This document shows positions 11,232 to 22,103 of a stretch of DNA of 64,000 nucleotides, one piece after another (the first letter of the stretch is position 1; every line of letters begins with the position of its first letter). The notes under the pieces were generated by a model that saw only the letters and a list, made by a program, of their open reading frames with translations, did no database searches and had not been told where the DNA came from. The stretch is from Spiroplasma endosymbiont of Polydrusus cervinus (GTDB lineage Bacteria > Bacillota_I > Bacilli_A > Mycoplasmatales > Mycoplasmataceae). The DNA lies in NCBI RefSeq assembly GCF_964019755.1, contig NZ_OZ026469.1, positions 310,001 through 374,000 of the forward strand. Direction: 5' to 3'. Both the position numbers and the translations under genes were made by a program.

Positions 11232-11662
11232 AATGTATTACTCGTCACTTTTTTTGTTTTTGTTGCTGGTTTTTTTGCTGATCTTGTTGATGAACTTTTA
11301 GCAGCCGGTTTAGCCGCAGTAGCTGTTTTTGCTGTTGCTGGTTTAGTTGCTTTCATAGTTCCTGATAACAAGATTTCATCAATTTTAACTTTTGTATATG
11401 GTTGACGATGCCCATATTTTTTATGTTGTGTTTTCTTTGGTTTATAATGGAAAACAACAATTTTCTTTTGTTTTCCTTGCTTTAAAATTGTTCCTGTTAC
11501 GGATGCCCCTTTAATAAAAGGAGTCCCTACTTCACCATCGATCATTAAAATTTCAGTGAAATTAACTTTTTCACCTTCATTGCCATTTAACATCTCAACA
11601 AATATTTCATCACCTTGAGAAACACGAAGTTGTTTCCCTCCAGTTTTAATTATTGCAAACAT
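11228..11662 (-). CDS. rplU: 50S ribosomal protein L21
   Basis: 144 aa. The canonical L21 core (MFAIIKTGGKQLRVSQGD at the start, HYKPKKTQHKKYGHRQPYT) occupies the first 105 residues. An extra Ala/Lys/Thr-rich basic tail of about 40 residues follows (TKPATAKTATAAKPAAKSSS), an extension of the kind seen on several Mollicute ribosomal proteins. Start ATG follows GGAGGTG. Confidence 0.95.
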   Translation of the reverse strand: MFAIIKTGGKQLRVSQGDEIFVEMLNGNEGEKVNFTEILMIDGEVGTPFIKGASVTGTILKQGKQKKIVVFHYKPKKTQHKKYGHRQPYTKVKIDEILLSGTMKATKPATAKTATAAKPAAKSSSTRSAKKPATKTKKVTSNTL

Positions 11663-11760
11663 TTTTACACCTCCAGTTTATACTCGCCTTGTAAGTAGAT
11701 AAGTATTGCATATCCTTTTGGTACTTAAAAGTCAAAGAGCGGTTGAAACTGAAACAACCA
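11663..11760 (-). promoter_or_regulatory. 5' leader of rplU, possible L21 leader RNA
   Basis: On the minus strand a GC-richer leader of about 100 nt runs into GGAGGTG and the rplU ATG. It contains self-complementary stretches (GTTTCAGTTTCAACC; TACTTACAAGGCGAGTA). Structured autoregulatory L21 leaders are known in Firmicutes. Membership in that family is inferred from position only. Confidence 0.3.
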
Positions 11761-11815
11761 TAATTAATTATATCGTTATCTAAAAAAAATTCAATAAATT
11801 TTTAGTTTTTCTTCT

Positions 11816-11832
11816 GTAAATTGTAAATACCA
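11816..11832. repeat. R2 repeat end joined to the 5-FCL pseudogene
   Basis: TGTAAATTGTAAATACC abuts the point where the cyclo-ligase homology stops (after ..LELNSQFGIYN). Confidence 0.5.
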
Positions 11833-12136
11833 AACTGCGAATTAAGTTCTAAATCAGTTGTTAAATTAGAAATATGATGAAATTGTAAATTATTTCCAAC
11901 CACTCGGGGTAATAAGACATTAACCTTTGCCGCTAATAATTGTTCAATAATAAAAGGATATTAACATCACCTTTAACTGAATAATAAAGAGCAATATTTT
12001 TGCTATTTTGAACCGCTGAATGCTGGAAAAAAGCATTAAAAATTTCTGTTTCTTTTTGTTGACGTAAAGCCGATGAAAGCTTATTTCGACCTATTAACTT
12101 TTCTTACCGAATTTGTTGCTTATCAAGAACTGCCAT
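11833..12136 (-). pseudogene. 5-formyltetrahydrofolate cyclo-ligase remnant
   Basis: The minus-strand frame starts [10 protein letters not shown] then a TAA, and continues as NKLSSALRQQKETEIFNAFF, SKNIALYYSVKGDVN, a frameshift near 11957, then LLAAKVNVLLPRVVGNNLQF and LNSQFGI. This matches the N-terminal two thirds of 5-FCL (YgfA/MTHFS). It is truncated at an R2 repeat and carries at least one stop and one frameshift. Its ATG overlaps the sufB stop (TAATG), so it was once co-translated with sufB. Confidence 0.7.
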
Positions 12137-13548
12137 TAACCAACACTACCTTCCATATCCATTTTAATTAATTGATTTAATTCAATGGCATACTCCATTG
12201 GTAATTCTTTCATAAAAGGTTCTAAAAATCCCATAATAATCATTTCTAAAGCTTCTTGCTCAGATAAACCACGATTTTGTAAATAAAACAGCTGTTCTTC
12301 GGAAACTTTACTTACTGTTGCTTCATGTTCAATTTGTGATTCATTATTATAAACCTTGTTTTGGGGAATTGTATCAGAGTGTGATTTTCCATCTAAAATT
12401 AAGGTATCACATTTAACCCTTGCTTTTGAATATTGTGCTTTAGGACCAATATGAACTAAGCCACGATAATTGGCTGTTCCCCCATTAAAAGTCATTGATT
12501 TAGAAATAATCTTCGAAGAGGTATTTTTCCCTAAATGAATCATTTTTGAACCGGCATCTTGAATCACATTTTCTTTAGCAACAGCAATTGAAATACATTG
12601 TCCTTTACTATTATTCCCTTTTAAAATAACACTAGGATATTTCATATTAATTTTTGAACCAATGTTACCATCAATTCATTCCATTTGACCATTTTCCTCA
12701 ACAATACTCCGTTTTGTAACTAAATTTAAAACATTATCACTTCAATTTTGAACTGTGGTATAACGCATTTTAGCATTTTTCCCAACAAAAATTTCGACAA
12801 TCGCTGCATGCAAAAAATCACACGAATAAACTGGTGCTGTACAACCTTCAATATAATGTAACTCAGCATCATCGTCAACAATAATTAATGTTCGTTCAAA
12901 CTGTCCACTATTCTGATAATTAATCCGAAAATAAGCTTGTAATGGTTTTTCTAATTTAACGCCTTTCGGAACATAAATAAATGATCCCCCCGATCAAACT
13001 GCCCCATTTAACGTTGCATATTTATTATCCATATTAGGAACTAGTGTTCCAAAATATTTTTTAAATAATTCTGGATGTTCTCGTAATGCCGTGTCACAAT
13101 CCAAGAAAATAATCCCTTTTTCTTCAACTTCTTTCAGCATACTACTATAAACAGGTTCACTATCATATTGGGCTTTAATTCCAGCTAAATATTCCCGTTC
13201 TGCCTCTGGTAAGCCTAATCGATCAAAGGTTTCTTTAATTTTTTCAGGAACTTCTTCTCATTTTGTCACAATATGTTCTGTTGGCTTAATATAATAAATA
13301 TACTCATTAAAATCCATAAATTGGAGATTTGGACCTCAACTTGGATTTTTCATTTTTAAAAAATTATGATATGACTGTAACCGATATTCTCGCATTCATG
13401 TTGGTTCATTTTTATGATCTGAAATTTCATTAATAATTGCTTCATTAAGACCTTTTCCCGTATTATAGTAGGAAATGTCTCCGTCATTAAAACCATATTT
13501 ATAACTAGAAATTTCTTTAATTTCTTTTTCTTGTTTTAATTTTGGCAT
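12136..13548 (-). CDS. sufB: Fe-S cluster assembly scaffold SufB
   Basis: 470 aa, full SufB length. Conserved segments seen: [53 protein letters not shown], the C-terminal beta-helix core with [17 protein letters not shown] and RGLSEQEAL. It builds and transfers [Fe-S] clusters with SufC/SufD or SufU/SufS. No other suf gene is next to it here. ATG at 13548 follows AAAGGAGG. TGA codons encode Trp (for example in WEEVP). Confidence 0.94.
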
Positions 13549-13584
13549 TAATAAGACCTCCTTTACTTGTTAATTATCATTTTT

Positions 13585-13632
13585 GTATACTGTAAAACTA
13601 AAGCATAACAAAAATTAATATTAATTTGTTAT
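13585..13632 (-). terminator. Hairpin after nusG fused to an R1 repeat end
   Basis: The first 17 bases of the R1 end (GTATACTGTAAAACTAA) run directly into the stem AGCATAACAAA / TTTGTTATGCT. The hairpin lies just after the nusG stop on the minus strand and could terminate that operon. Confidence 0.5.
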
Positions 13633-13633
13633 G

Positions 13634-14290
13634 CTAACCTATTTTTTCACATTGGTCAAATTCAACTTCAGTAGGCGTTAAACGACCAAACATTTCTAAA
13701 TTTACTGTTGCAATCCCTTTTGAAGTATCAATTTTTGTTACTTGTCCTTCCATTTCGGTAAAAATTCCGGATAGAATTCGAACATAATCGTTAACTTTAA
13801 AGTTTGCCACAAATACTTTTTTTACTTTTTTCCCTTGTTGCGATGCCGCTTTTTTTGCAACGATTGATTTTGAAAGCATTGTTTTTGCTTCTTGGTCCGT
13901 TAAAGGAAATGGTTTTGTTCCTCGTCCTGATGAACCAATAAATCCAGTAACGCCTGTTGTATTCCGAACAATATATCAAGCTTCATCATTCATAATCATA
14001 TTAATAAAAATATATCCTGGATAAACATTCTTTTCGATTGGTTTTCCTTTTTTCGCTGGAACCATTTCTTTGACAACTCTAATATCAAAAACAACATCTT
14101 TCATATTTAATGATTCTACCCGTTGGATTAAGTCATCACGAACACGATCTTCATGACCAGAATAACAATTAATTACATATCATTTCCCAGGATATTTTGT
14201 CATATCCTTTAAATTCTCACCGCTATCCAATTTATCATTCGCTTTATCATTATCAATGATTTCATCTGTTATTGTGTTTTTCCCTAACAT
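13634..14290 (-). CDS. nusG: Transcription termination/antitermination protein NusG
   Basis: 218 aa. An acidic N-terminal extension of about 30 residues precedes the NGN domain (KWYVINCYSGHEDRV; VYPGYIFINM) and the C-terminal KOW domain (VRILSGIFTEMEGQVTKID). It couples RNA polymerase to the ribosome and to pausing factors. It follows secE and rpmG in the classical order. Confidence 0.95.
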
Positions 14291-14323
14291 TATTTTACTC
14301 CTTTAAATCTTACCTATTAATTA

Positions 14324-14761
14324 TTATATAATGCGAGCAACAGTTAGTAAATGATGTAAAACTAAATCTAATACTAAATAAAATACCGCAAAAGAAATAA
14401 TAAATAAAATTGTGATTAAAAACTTGTGTCCTAAACTACCTTTACTTGTTCAACGAATTCTTGTAACTTCTTTTGCCATTTTAACAGGAAATTCACGGAA
14501 AGCTAATTTTCAATTAGTCTTTTTATTTTTACCTGAATTTTCGCGTTTGAAAAAACCTTTTTTTATTGGGTCACCATTTTTATAAACTGCTGGGGCGATA
14601 ATTTCTTTTTTCGTTCCAACTTGAATTGGTGCTACCTTATTTGTTTTTTTTTGAAAAATTAAAACTGCTTTTTCATTTTTCTTTTGAATTTTTAAAACTC
14701 TTTTTTCTTCTTTTGTTAAAGCAGTTTTAATTTCCTTTTTTTGTTTTTCCTTTTTTGCCAT
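14324..14761 (-). CDS. secE: Preprotein translocase subunit SecE
   Basis: 145 aa. A long Lys/Glu-rich cytosolic N-terminus (about 85 residues, KKEKQKKEIKT..) is followed by WKLAFREFPVKMAKEVTRI and one C-terminal transmembrane helix (FLITILFIISFAVFYLVLDL). SecE stabilises SecY. ATG at 14761 is preferred over the GTG at 14770, which overlaps the ribosome site GGTAGGTG. One TGA (14510) encodes Trp. Ends 33 bp before nusG. Confidence 0.88.
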
Positions 14762-14770
14762 TACGAACAC

Positions 14771-14920
14771 CTACCTTGTTTCTTTATGTTTAGTATGTTT
14801 ATTACATGTTTTACAAAATTTATTTACTTCTAAACGTTCTTTTTGTGTCATTTTGTTTTTAAACGTTGTATAATTTCGATTTAAACACTCGGAACACACT
14901 AATATGATCTTTTCGCGCAT
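14771..14920 (-). CDS. rpmG: 50S ribosomal protein L33
   Basis: 49 aa with a CSEC ... CKTC zinc ribbon and the typical [11 protein letters not shown] segment. First gene of the rpmG-secE-nusG operon; GGTGAG precedes the ATG at 14920. AT-rich sequence with TATAAT-like motifs lies at 14935-14965. Confidence 0.92.
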   Translation of the reverse strand: MREKIILVCSECLNRNYTTFKNKMTQKERLEVNKFCKTCNKHTKHKETR

Positions 14921-14984
14921 AATACTCACCGTGGTTAATTATATTATATTAATAACAACATTGATATACTTAATTAATTATTTT

Positions 14985-15095
14985 TTAAAAATCTTTGGTT
15001 TTTTGCATAATTCGTTGCATTGTATTATCAACTTGCCGATAATTTAGTCCTAACAAATGATGAATAGGCGTCCTGTACGATGAACCTGCAAAAAA
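14985..15095 (-). pseudogene. Fragment of a sigma-factor-like gene
   Basis: The minus-strand frame ending in TAA at 14985 reads HHLLGLNYRQVDNTMQRI, then MQKTKDF. The motif (L-G-x-x-Y-x-x-V-D-N-x-x-Q-R) matches the region 4 C-terminus of SigH-like sigma-70 family proteins, a gene often found just upstream of rpmG-secE-nusG in Firmicutes. Only about 36 codons survive; the rest was lost at the IS junction. Confidence 0.45.
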
Positions 15096-15158
15096 TTTTT
15101 AGTTTAAGATAGTTCTATTTTAATTCAAGTTGAAAATAACTACCCATTATATTGCCAT

Positions 15159-15608
15159 GTATACTGTAAAACTAAATCATAAAAAGTTAATAGAATTATA
15201 ACAAATTAAAAATAAAAAACAATAATCACAAAAAATATTAAATTAAAAATATTATTTTTAATATTTATTTTTAAAATTATAAAATTAAACACAACAAAAA
15301 ATAAATTTTACTAATCTTAACAAACACTAATTTAATTTAAAAAAATTTTTTTAAAATATTGTTTTGATGTAAAATTTTCCAAGCAAGGTCTAATTGTGGT
15401 ATTTAATATATCTAAAATAGATTTTAATCTACTACGAATATTAATTAATGGCTCATTTTGAGCCAATCAACGCCTTATATCTCTATTTATTCTTTCTACT
15501 AATGCTTTCTGACGAGGTTTACCAGAATCACAAAAATAAACTCTTATTTTAAAGTGTTTTTCTATTGTTTTTCATCTATAAAATTATTTTTCTCTATCGG
15601 TTAAATAC
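15159..15608 (-). mobile_element. IS30-A 3' fragment with transposase C-terminus
   Basis: Starts at an R1 end (GTATACTGTAAAACTAAATC) and contains the last part of an IS30-family transposase on the minus strand (VYFCDSGKPRQKALVERINR, QNEPLINIRSRLKSILDI). The DDE glutamate is in LVERINRD. The frame has an internal TAA (..DREK-stop-FYRW). It is cut at 15608 by the IR of an IS3-A copy, at the same position as in the composites at 58906 and 60271. Confidence 0.8.
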
Positions 15609-15646
15609 TAGACTGCACCCTGTTTAGTAAGTGTTAATAAAAAGGT

Positions 15647-16534
15647 TTACAAACTTTCATTTATTATATATTTTTCTTTTTGGTTTGAATATCATTTATT
15701 TTATTTTTTAACATCATTAATATATTCATTATGAGATTTATAATTTTTATTATGGATTGTTCCTTTTTTAAGTAATGAATGAAAACTTTCAATAATAATG
15801 TTGTCTGCACAATGATAATTTTTACCCATTGAAATTATAATTTTGTTATCTAAACATTTACTATTATAATCTTTAGATGTATATTGATATCCGTGATCTG
15901 AATGAATTATTGTTTTATTTAGATCTTTTTTTATTTTTTTAATTTTATTAATTGCATCATTTAAATTATCAATTACAAGTTTGTTATTATTAAATTTTGA
16001 TCATTTTACATCAATAATTTCTTTAGTATATCCATCAAGTATTGTTGATTGATAATGTTTTTTACCATTTCAAATTAAATAAGTTACATCAGTAAATAAA
16101 ATTGAAAATCTTTCTTTAATATCATTAAAATTATGATTTACTAAATCAGGATATTTAATTATATTTTTATTTCTATTTTGTTTTATTAATATTTTTCTAC
16201 GCATACGCTTTACATATTCAGCTTGAATATTATTTTCTTTCATAATTCGCAATACTTTCTTAGCATTATAAACAATGCCATAATCTTCTTTTAAATATTT
16301 GGTAATTCGACGATAACCAAATTGTTTTAAATTTTCTTCATAGACTTTTACAATATTTTTTAATGATTCGCTATCCTTACCATTACTTGAATAATTTTTA
16401 TATTTATCTCAATAACTATGCTTTAAATCTGTTATATCAAGTAATAAATTTAGTGGATATTTATTAATGTTTTCTTTGATAAAAGATACAATTTTTCTTT
16501 TATTTAATTGTAAAAGTCATGAAGCTTTTTTAGT
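15647..16534 (-). CDS. IS3-A transposase OrfB, copy 1
   Basis: About 295 codons open in the -1 frame relative to OrfA. DDE residues: FTDVTY, HSDHGYQYT, then E in NIIIESFHS. No ATG lies near the beginning; synthesis is expected as an OrfAB fusion by -1 slippage on A-AAA-AAG at the end of OrfA (family precedent). Confidence 0.85.
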
Positions 16535-16767
16535 AATTCATACCTAACTTTGTAATAGTTTAAATCTCTTTTTTCAAATGATTCTTTTGGACCTTTATTG
16601 GTGTTTAAAATTCCTTTCTTAAAATTTTCATACCATGAAGCAACAGTTTTTTTATTAATTTGATATTTTTTTGCAATAAAACTTATACTATTATTTTTAA
16701 CCTCTTGTACTATCATTTTTCGAAAATATGCTGTATATTTATTAAATTTTTGTCCTTTTCTTGCCAT
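16504..16767 (-). CDS. IS3-A transposase OrfA, copy 1
   Basis: 87 aa helix-turn-helix protein (MARKGQKFNKYTAYFRK; INKKTVASWYENF). ATG is preferred to the upstream GTG within the ribosome site GGAGGTG. Confidence 0.88.
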   Translation of the reverse strand: MARKGQKFNKYTAYFRKMIVQEVKNNSISFIAKKYQINKKTVASWYENFKKGILNTNKGPKESFEKRDLNYYKVRYELLKKLHDFYN

Positions 16768-16830
16768 ATAAAAATGCACCTCCTTTAAAAAGTAGACTGC
16801 ACCCCGTTTAGTAAGTATTAATAAAAAGGT

Positions 16831-17718
16831 TTACAAACTTTCATTTATTATATATTTTTCTTTTTGGTTTGAATATCATTTATTTCATTTTTTAACATCA
16901 TTAATATATTCATTATGAGATTTATAATTTTTATTATGGATTGTTCCTTTTTTAAGTAATGAATGAAAACTTTCAATAATAATGTTGTCTGCACAATGAT
17001 AATTTTTACCCATTGAAATTATAATTTTGTTATTTAAACATTTACTATTGTAATCTTTAGATGTATATTGATATCCGTGATCTGAATGAATTATTGTTTT
17101 ATTTAGATCTTTTTTTATTTTTTTAATTTTATTAATTGCATCATTTAAATTATCAATTACAAGTTTGTTATTATTAAATTTTGATCATTTTACATCAATA
17201 ATTTCTTTAGTATATCCATCAAGTATTGTTGATTGATAATGTTTTTTACCATTTCAAATTAAATAAGTTACATCAGTAAATAAAATTGAAAATCTTTCTT
17301 TAATATCATTAAAATTACGATTTACTAAATCAGGATATTTAATTATATTTTTATTTCTATTTTGTTTTATTAATATTTTTCTACGCATACGCTTTACATA
17401 TTCAGCTTGAATATTATTTTCTTTCATAATTCGCAATACTTTCTTAGCATTATAAACAATGCCATAATCTTCTTTTAAATATTTGGTAATTCGATGATAA
17501 CCAAATTGTTTTAAATTTTCTTCATAGACTTTTACAATATTTTTTAATGATTCGCTATCCTTACCATTACTTGAATAATTTTTATATTTATCTCAATAAC
17601 TACGCTTTAAATCTGTTATATCAAGTAATAAATTTAGTGGATATTTATTAATGTTTTCTTTGATAAAAGATACAATTTTTCTTTTATTTAATTGTAAAAG
17701 TCATGAAGCTTTTTTAGT
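16831..17718 (-). CDS. IS3-A transposase OrfB, copy 2
   Basis: Intact -1 frame with FTDVTY, HSDHGYQY and IIESFHS; same length as copy 1. Confidence 0.86.
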
Positions 17719-17951
17719 AATTCATACCTAACTTTGTAATAGTTTAAATCTCTTTTTTCAAATGATTCTTTTGGACCTTTATTGGTGTTTAAAATTCCTT
17801 TCTTAAAATTTTCATACCATGAAGCAACAGTTTTTTTATTAATTTGATATTTTTTTGCAATAAAACTTATACTATTATTTTTAACCTCTTGTACTATCAT
17901 TTTTCGAAAATATGCTGTATATTTATTAAATTTTTGTCCTTTTCTTGCCAT
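17688..17951 (-). CDS. IS3-A transposase OrfA, copy 2
   Basis: Identical in protein sequence to copy 1 OrfA; ends with slippery A-AAA-AAG before LHDFYN. Confidence 0.88.
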   Translation of the reverse strand: MARKGQKFNKYTAYFRKMIVQEVKNNSISFIAKKYQINKKTVASWYENFKKGILNTNKGPKESFEKRDLNYYKVRYELLKKLHDFYN

Positions 17952-18043
17952 ATAAAAATGCACCTCCTCTAAAGTTTAGCAAAGACTTTTTTTCTTTACT
18001 TACTTTTTTTGGGTGCAGTCTACTATTATTAGCGTTTTATAGA

Positions 18044-18946
18044 TTAAGATCAATCAATTTCACTTGGCTTTTTTGAATGGGTGTTCTTTTTAATTTGGTC
18101 AATTAAACCATTACGAACATGAATAACGGTATTAGCAATATCAGCAATATTCGGGTTATGGGTAACAATAATTACAGTTGTTTTGTATTTTTTATTAACA
18201 TCAACTAAAATTTCAAGTACTTTACGGCCCATTTCTTCATCTAAAGCTCCCGTTGGTTCATCCGCAAACAAGATGTCGGGATTTTTTGCTAATGCTCTAG
18301 CAATCGAAACACGTTGTTGTTGTCCCCCTGACATTTGGTGTGGATATTTATTCATTTGTTCTTCCATCCCAATTGTTTCAAAAATATCTTTAATTGTCAT
18401 ATCTTTATTTTTATTTTTACTTAAGTTTTCACCAACTTCAGCATTTTCTTTGGCAGTTAAATTAGTTAATAAATTATATTGTTGGAAAATAAAACCAATA
18501 TTATCTCGTCTAAATTTTGTTAAATGAACATCTTTTAATAACGATAAATTATAATCGATTACAAAAACATCACCGCTAGAAACTTTATCTAATCCTGAAA
18601 TAATGTTCAATAATGTTGTCTTTCCTGACCCAGAAGGACCTAAAATTACAATAAAATCGCCTTTTTCTAATTTTAAATCAATTCCTTTTAAAACTGGTAT
18701 TTCAACTTCGCCAGTAATATATGATTTTTTAACATTGACTAATTCAATTACATATTTACTTGTATCTGGTTTACTGTTTGTTGTTGAAATAATTTCCCCT
18801 TTTAAAATCCGTTTTGAATATAACTTTGTTTGTTTCTTTTGTTCTTTTAATTTTTGTTTAAATTCTTTAACGGCATTATAATCAACTTTTTCTTTTCCCT
18901 CTGATTTTTTTTGATCTGTACTAGGTACATCTTTAATTTTAGCCAT
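18044..18946 (-). CDS. ABC transporter ATP-binding protein (LolD/MacB type)
   Basis: 300 aa. A Lys-rich N-terminal extension of about 60 residues precedes the ATPase core: Walker A GPSGSGKTT, Q-loop IFQQYNLL, signature MSGGQQQRV, Walker B ILFADEPTGALD, His switch VIIVTHN. This type works with a FtsX-like permease. No permease gene follows; instead, 22 bp after the stop, the tandem IS3 block begins, so the partner may have been deleted. ATG at 18946 has GGGGAGG upstream; the more upstream ATG at 18973 has none. A TGA encodes Trp three codons from the end (..EID-W-S). Confidence 0.9.
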
Positions 18947-19060
18947 CTTGTATTTTTCCTCCCCTTTGAACATTAAATTACATTTAACAAATATTTTTTA
19001 TCATAATAATATCATAACAAAATTATTGTAATTTTATCAACTTATTTGGGTATATTATCC

Positions 19061-19924
19061 TTATTCTTTTAGTAAGATTTTTAAATCGCTAGCTCTAATA
19101 AGATATTTTTTGCGACAAAAGTCACAAGCAATTTCAACTTCAACATTACTTGCTAGAATTTCATTAAGCTGCTCATCACCTAATAATTTAGCTGATTCTA
19201 AAGCTTTTTCATATGAACAACTACATTTAAAATTAACCTCATCAGCTTCTAATACTTTGGCATCTTGATCAATTAATTTAAAAATATTAATTACATTATC
19301 TTCCGCAATTAATTTATGACTAATGTTTTCTAAATTCTCAATCTTTTCTTCTAAATAATCAATATCTTCGTCCTTATGTCCTGATAATAACTGCGCAAAA
19401 AAACCAACCGCTTTGGTAATGGTATTATCTTCATTCATTTTAATTGAACAAGCAATAATAGATTTAATTTGTTCACTTTGTGTTAAATAATAAATAAAAT
19501 CTAAATTAATTTCACCAGAAATTAATTCAATTTGCCCCGAAAAATTATCTTTCATTTCTAAATCTTTCATCACTCGTAAATAACCATCTGTTCCGACTAC
19601 TTGCGAAATAACATTATGATCCCGGTCAATTTCCTCAACATCAAATTGGGGATTAGTACAAAATCCTCGTACTTTATGCCCAGTATACTCCACCATAATA
19701 GTTCCAATTGGACCATTACCATTAACAATACTTGTCATTTTATCAGTTGCATTCTTCATATCACTACCAATTAAAATAGTTGCTAAAACAACTCGTGATA
19801 ACACAATTGTAGCAAGTGGAGTAGTTTCATGTAATTTAATAATATCATTTAATGATTTGGTTGCATCAACAACGGTCATTTTAATATTATGAACATTACT
19901 AATTGCTTTCGTTACTTTATCCAT
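19061..19924 (-). CDS. hslO: Redox-regulated chaperonin Hsp33
   Basis: 287 aa. C-terminal zinc centre FKCSCS ... IACDFCRKKY (CXC and CXXC), oxidised under stress to activate the holdase. N-terminal domain motifs GNGPIGTIMVE and FSGQIELISGEI are typical. It follows ftsH on the minus strand, as in the tilS-ftsH-hslO cluster of many Firmicutes. Confidence 0.95.
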   Translation of the reverse strand: MDKVTKAISNVHNIKMTVVDATKSLNDIIKLHETTPLATIVLSRVVLATILIGSDMKNATDKMTSIVNGNGPIGTIMVEYTGHKVRGFCTNPQFDVEEIDRDHNVISQVVGTDGYLRVMKDLEMKDNFSGQIELISGEINLDFIYYLTQSEQIKSIIACSIKMNEDNTITKAVGFFAQLLSGHKDEDIDYLEEKIENLENISHKLIAEDNVINIFKLIDQDAKVLEADEVNFKCSCSYEKALESAKLLGDEQLNEILASNVEVEIACDFCRKKYLIRASDLKILLKE

Positions 19925-20012
19925 TCTTTTAAAACTCCTTTATAAATTTCTTTCTTTTGCAATTATAGTACAACCATCCGAAAAAGTAAAATAAAAGCAG
20001 GCTTAATTCAAC

Positions 20013-22031
20013 CTACTTTTTATTTTGATCATTATTTTTGTCATCTGCCGGGTGATCTTTTTTTCGTTCTTTTGGTTTAACTTCTAAAATTTCACCTTTA
20101 GCTTCTTTTTCCTTATGCTTAGAAGCACGTTCTTTTTCATGAATTACTTCATCTGGTAACTTATGATATTTATCAATATATTCAATTTGTTCAGCTGTAA
20201 TTGTTTCTAATACTTTTAAACTTTCAGCAATTAAATCTAATAAACTACGGTTTTCAGAAATCAATGCTTTTGCTGTAACATAACAATCATCTAAAATTTT
20301 ACGAACTTCCGTATCAATTTTAGCTGCCACATCTTCTGAATATCGTTTTCTTGTTTCCGTATATTCATCTTTTGGCGATTCAAATTGAACTAATCCTAAT
20401 GAACTCATTCCGTATTCAGTAACCATATGACGAGCAATATTGGTTGCTTTTTCTAAATCATCATGCGCTCCTGTTGTTATTTTTGTTTTTCCAAACATAA
20501 TTTCCTCTGAAGCACGTCCACCTAAATAACCAGTAATTGTTGCATATAAGTTTTCTTTACTATGGAACATTGTTTCTTCTTTTGGGGTCATAATTGTATA
20601 ACCAGCTGCTTGCCCCCTTGGAATAATTGTAACTTTTTGAACTTTTCTAGCAGCTTCTAATCGTAAACCAATTAAAGCATGACCAGCTTCATGATATGAA
20701 ACAATATCTTTATCCATTACTGAATATTTACGTGATTCTTTTGCTGGTCCGCCAACAACACGGTCAATCGCTTCATCAATAATATTAACAGTAATAATTT
20801 TTAAATTCTTACGAACACATAAAATTGCTGCTTCATTTAAAACATTCTCTAACTGTGCCCCAGAAAAACCAGGCGTTCTTTCGGCAATTCGTCTAAAATC
20901 AACTTCTGTTGAAACTGCCTTGTTACGAGCATGTAATTTTAAAATTGCTTCACGCTCATTAATATCTGGTAATGAAATTTGGATTTGACGATCAAAACGA
21001 CCTGGTCTTAATAAGGCTGAGTCTAATACATCAACGCGGTTTGTTGCTGCCATTACAATAACTCCCGTATTAGTTCCAAATCCATCCATTTCAACTAATA
21101 ACTGGTTTAATGTTTGTTCATTACCACTGCTCCCAAATGAAACAGTTCTTTTACGACCAACAGCATCAATTTCATCAATGAAAATAATACATGGTGCTGC
21201 TTTTTTAGCGGCAATAAACATTTCACGAATTCTTGAAGCCCCAACTCCAACAAACATTTCTTCAAATTCAGAACCTGAAATTGAGAAGAATGGTACACCA
21301 GCTTCTCCAGCAACTGCTTTTGCTAATAAGGTTTTCCCTGTTCCAGGTGGCCCTTCCATTAGAACTCCTTTTGGTGCACGAGCTCCCATATTTGAATATT
21401 TTTGTGGGTTTTTCAAATAGTCAAGTAATTCAACTAATTCTATTTTTTCTTCATTAATTCCCGCTACATCCGAAAACTTAACAGTTGATTGAATTTGACG
21501 AGCTTTATTTTTCCCCATTGAAAAAGGATTAGCCCCCGACATTCCACCCGACATTTTTGATAATCGTGCAATAATAAACGCCGCAATTCCCACTATTAAT
21601 AATCATGGCACCAAGTCGACTAACATTGTTTGTCACACTGGAACAAATTCACGATCAATTGAAACAAGACCACCTTTTAATTTTTCTTTAAAATTCTGAT
21701 CTCATATATTTGTTCCTTTTCCCGGTCGGTAAGTATAATTGTTAAAACCTTCACGACTTCATTGAGAACTATAACGGACAGTTTTAATATTCCCGCCTTC
21801 AGAATAACGAATGACCCCTTTCATAACAACACTATTTTTACCAACACCAGCCTCAATAGTCATTTCATTAATTTCTTTTTCATTATATTTCTGGGTATTG
21901 CCAATTCTTTGCATGTCCCCTTCGCTAATTTTTGTAATATCTGCTTTTGTTCATAATACAATTGTTAAAATAATCAAACCAATAAAAATTAATGAACTTA
22001 TAATTGCAAACCACATTCTTTTCTTATTCAT
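20013..22031 (-). CDS. ftsH: ATP-dependent zinc metalloprotease FtsH
   Basis: 672 aa membrane-anchored AAA+ protease for quality control of membrane proteins. An N-terminal helix (about 8-28), an extracytoplasmic loop and a second helix (about 142-157) lead to the AAA domain: Walker A GPPGTGKT (about 227-234), Walker [35 protein letters not shown]. Protease motif HEAGH at about 447-451. A Lys/Asp-rich tail follows. TGA encodes Trp in the N-terminal part (WFAI, WTKA, WLLI). Confidence 0.97.
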
Positions 22032-22103
22032 AACTATTTCTCCTCTATTAAGACTTAAAAATTAATCTTTTTTGGGCATTTTAAACAATAATCCAATTCT
22101 AAA

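Larger units (their letters stand above)
15609..16792 (-). mobile_element. IS3-A copy 1 (lacks its 5' terminal ~45 bp)
   Basis: IS3-family element with 3' IR TAGACTGCACCC. Both orfs are complete, but the element stops at CACCTCCTTTAAAAAG, where the 3' IR of copy 2 begins, so its own 5' IR is missing and it should be immobile. Confidence 0.88.
16793..18022 (-). mobile_element. IS3-A copy 2, complete
   Basis: 1230 bp bounded by TAGACTGCACCCC and GGGTGCAGTCTA. Stands in tandem with copy 1; its 3' end lies about 10 bp upstream of copy 1's ribosome site. Confidence 0.9.

Noticed and set aside
18183-18881. Plus-strand frames opposite the ABC ATPase
   Set aside because: Antisense of a conserved coding region; no independent start signal.
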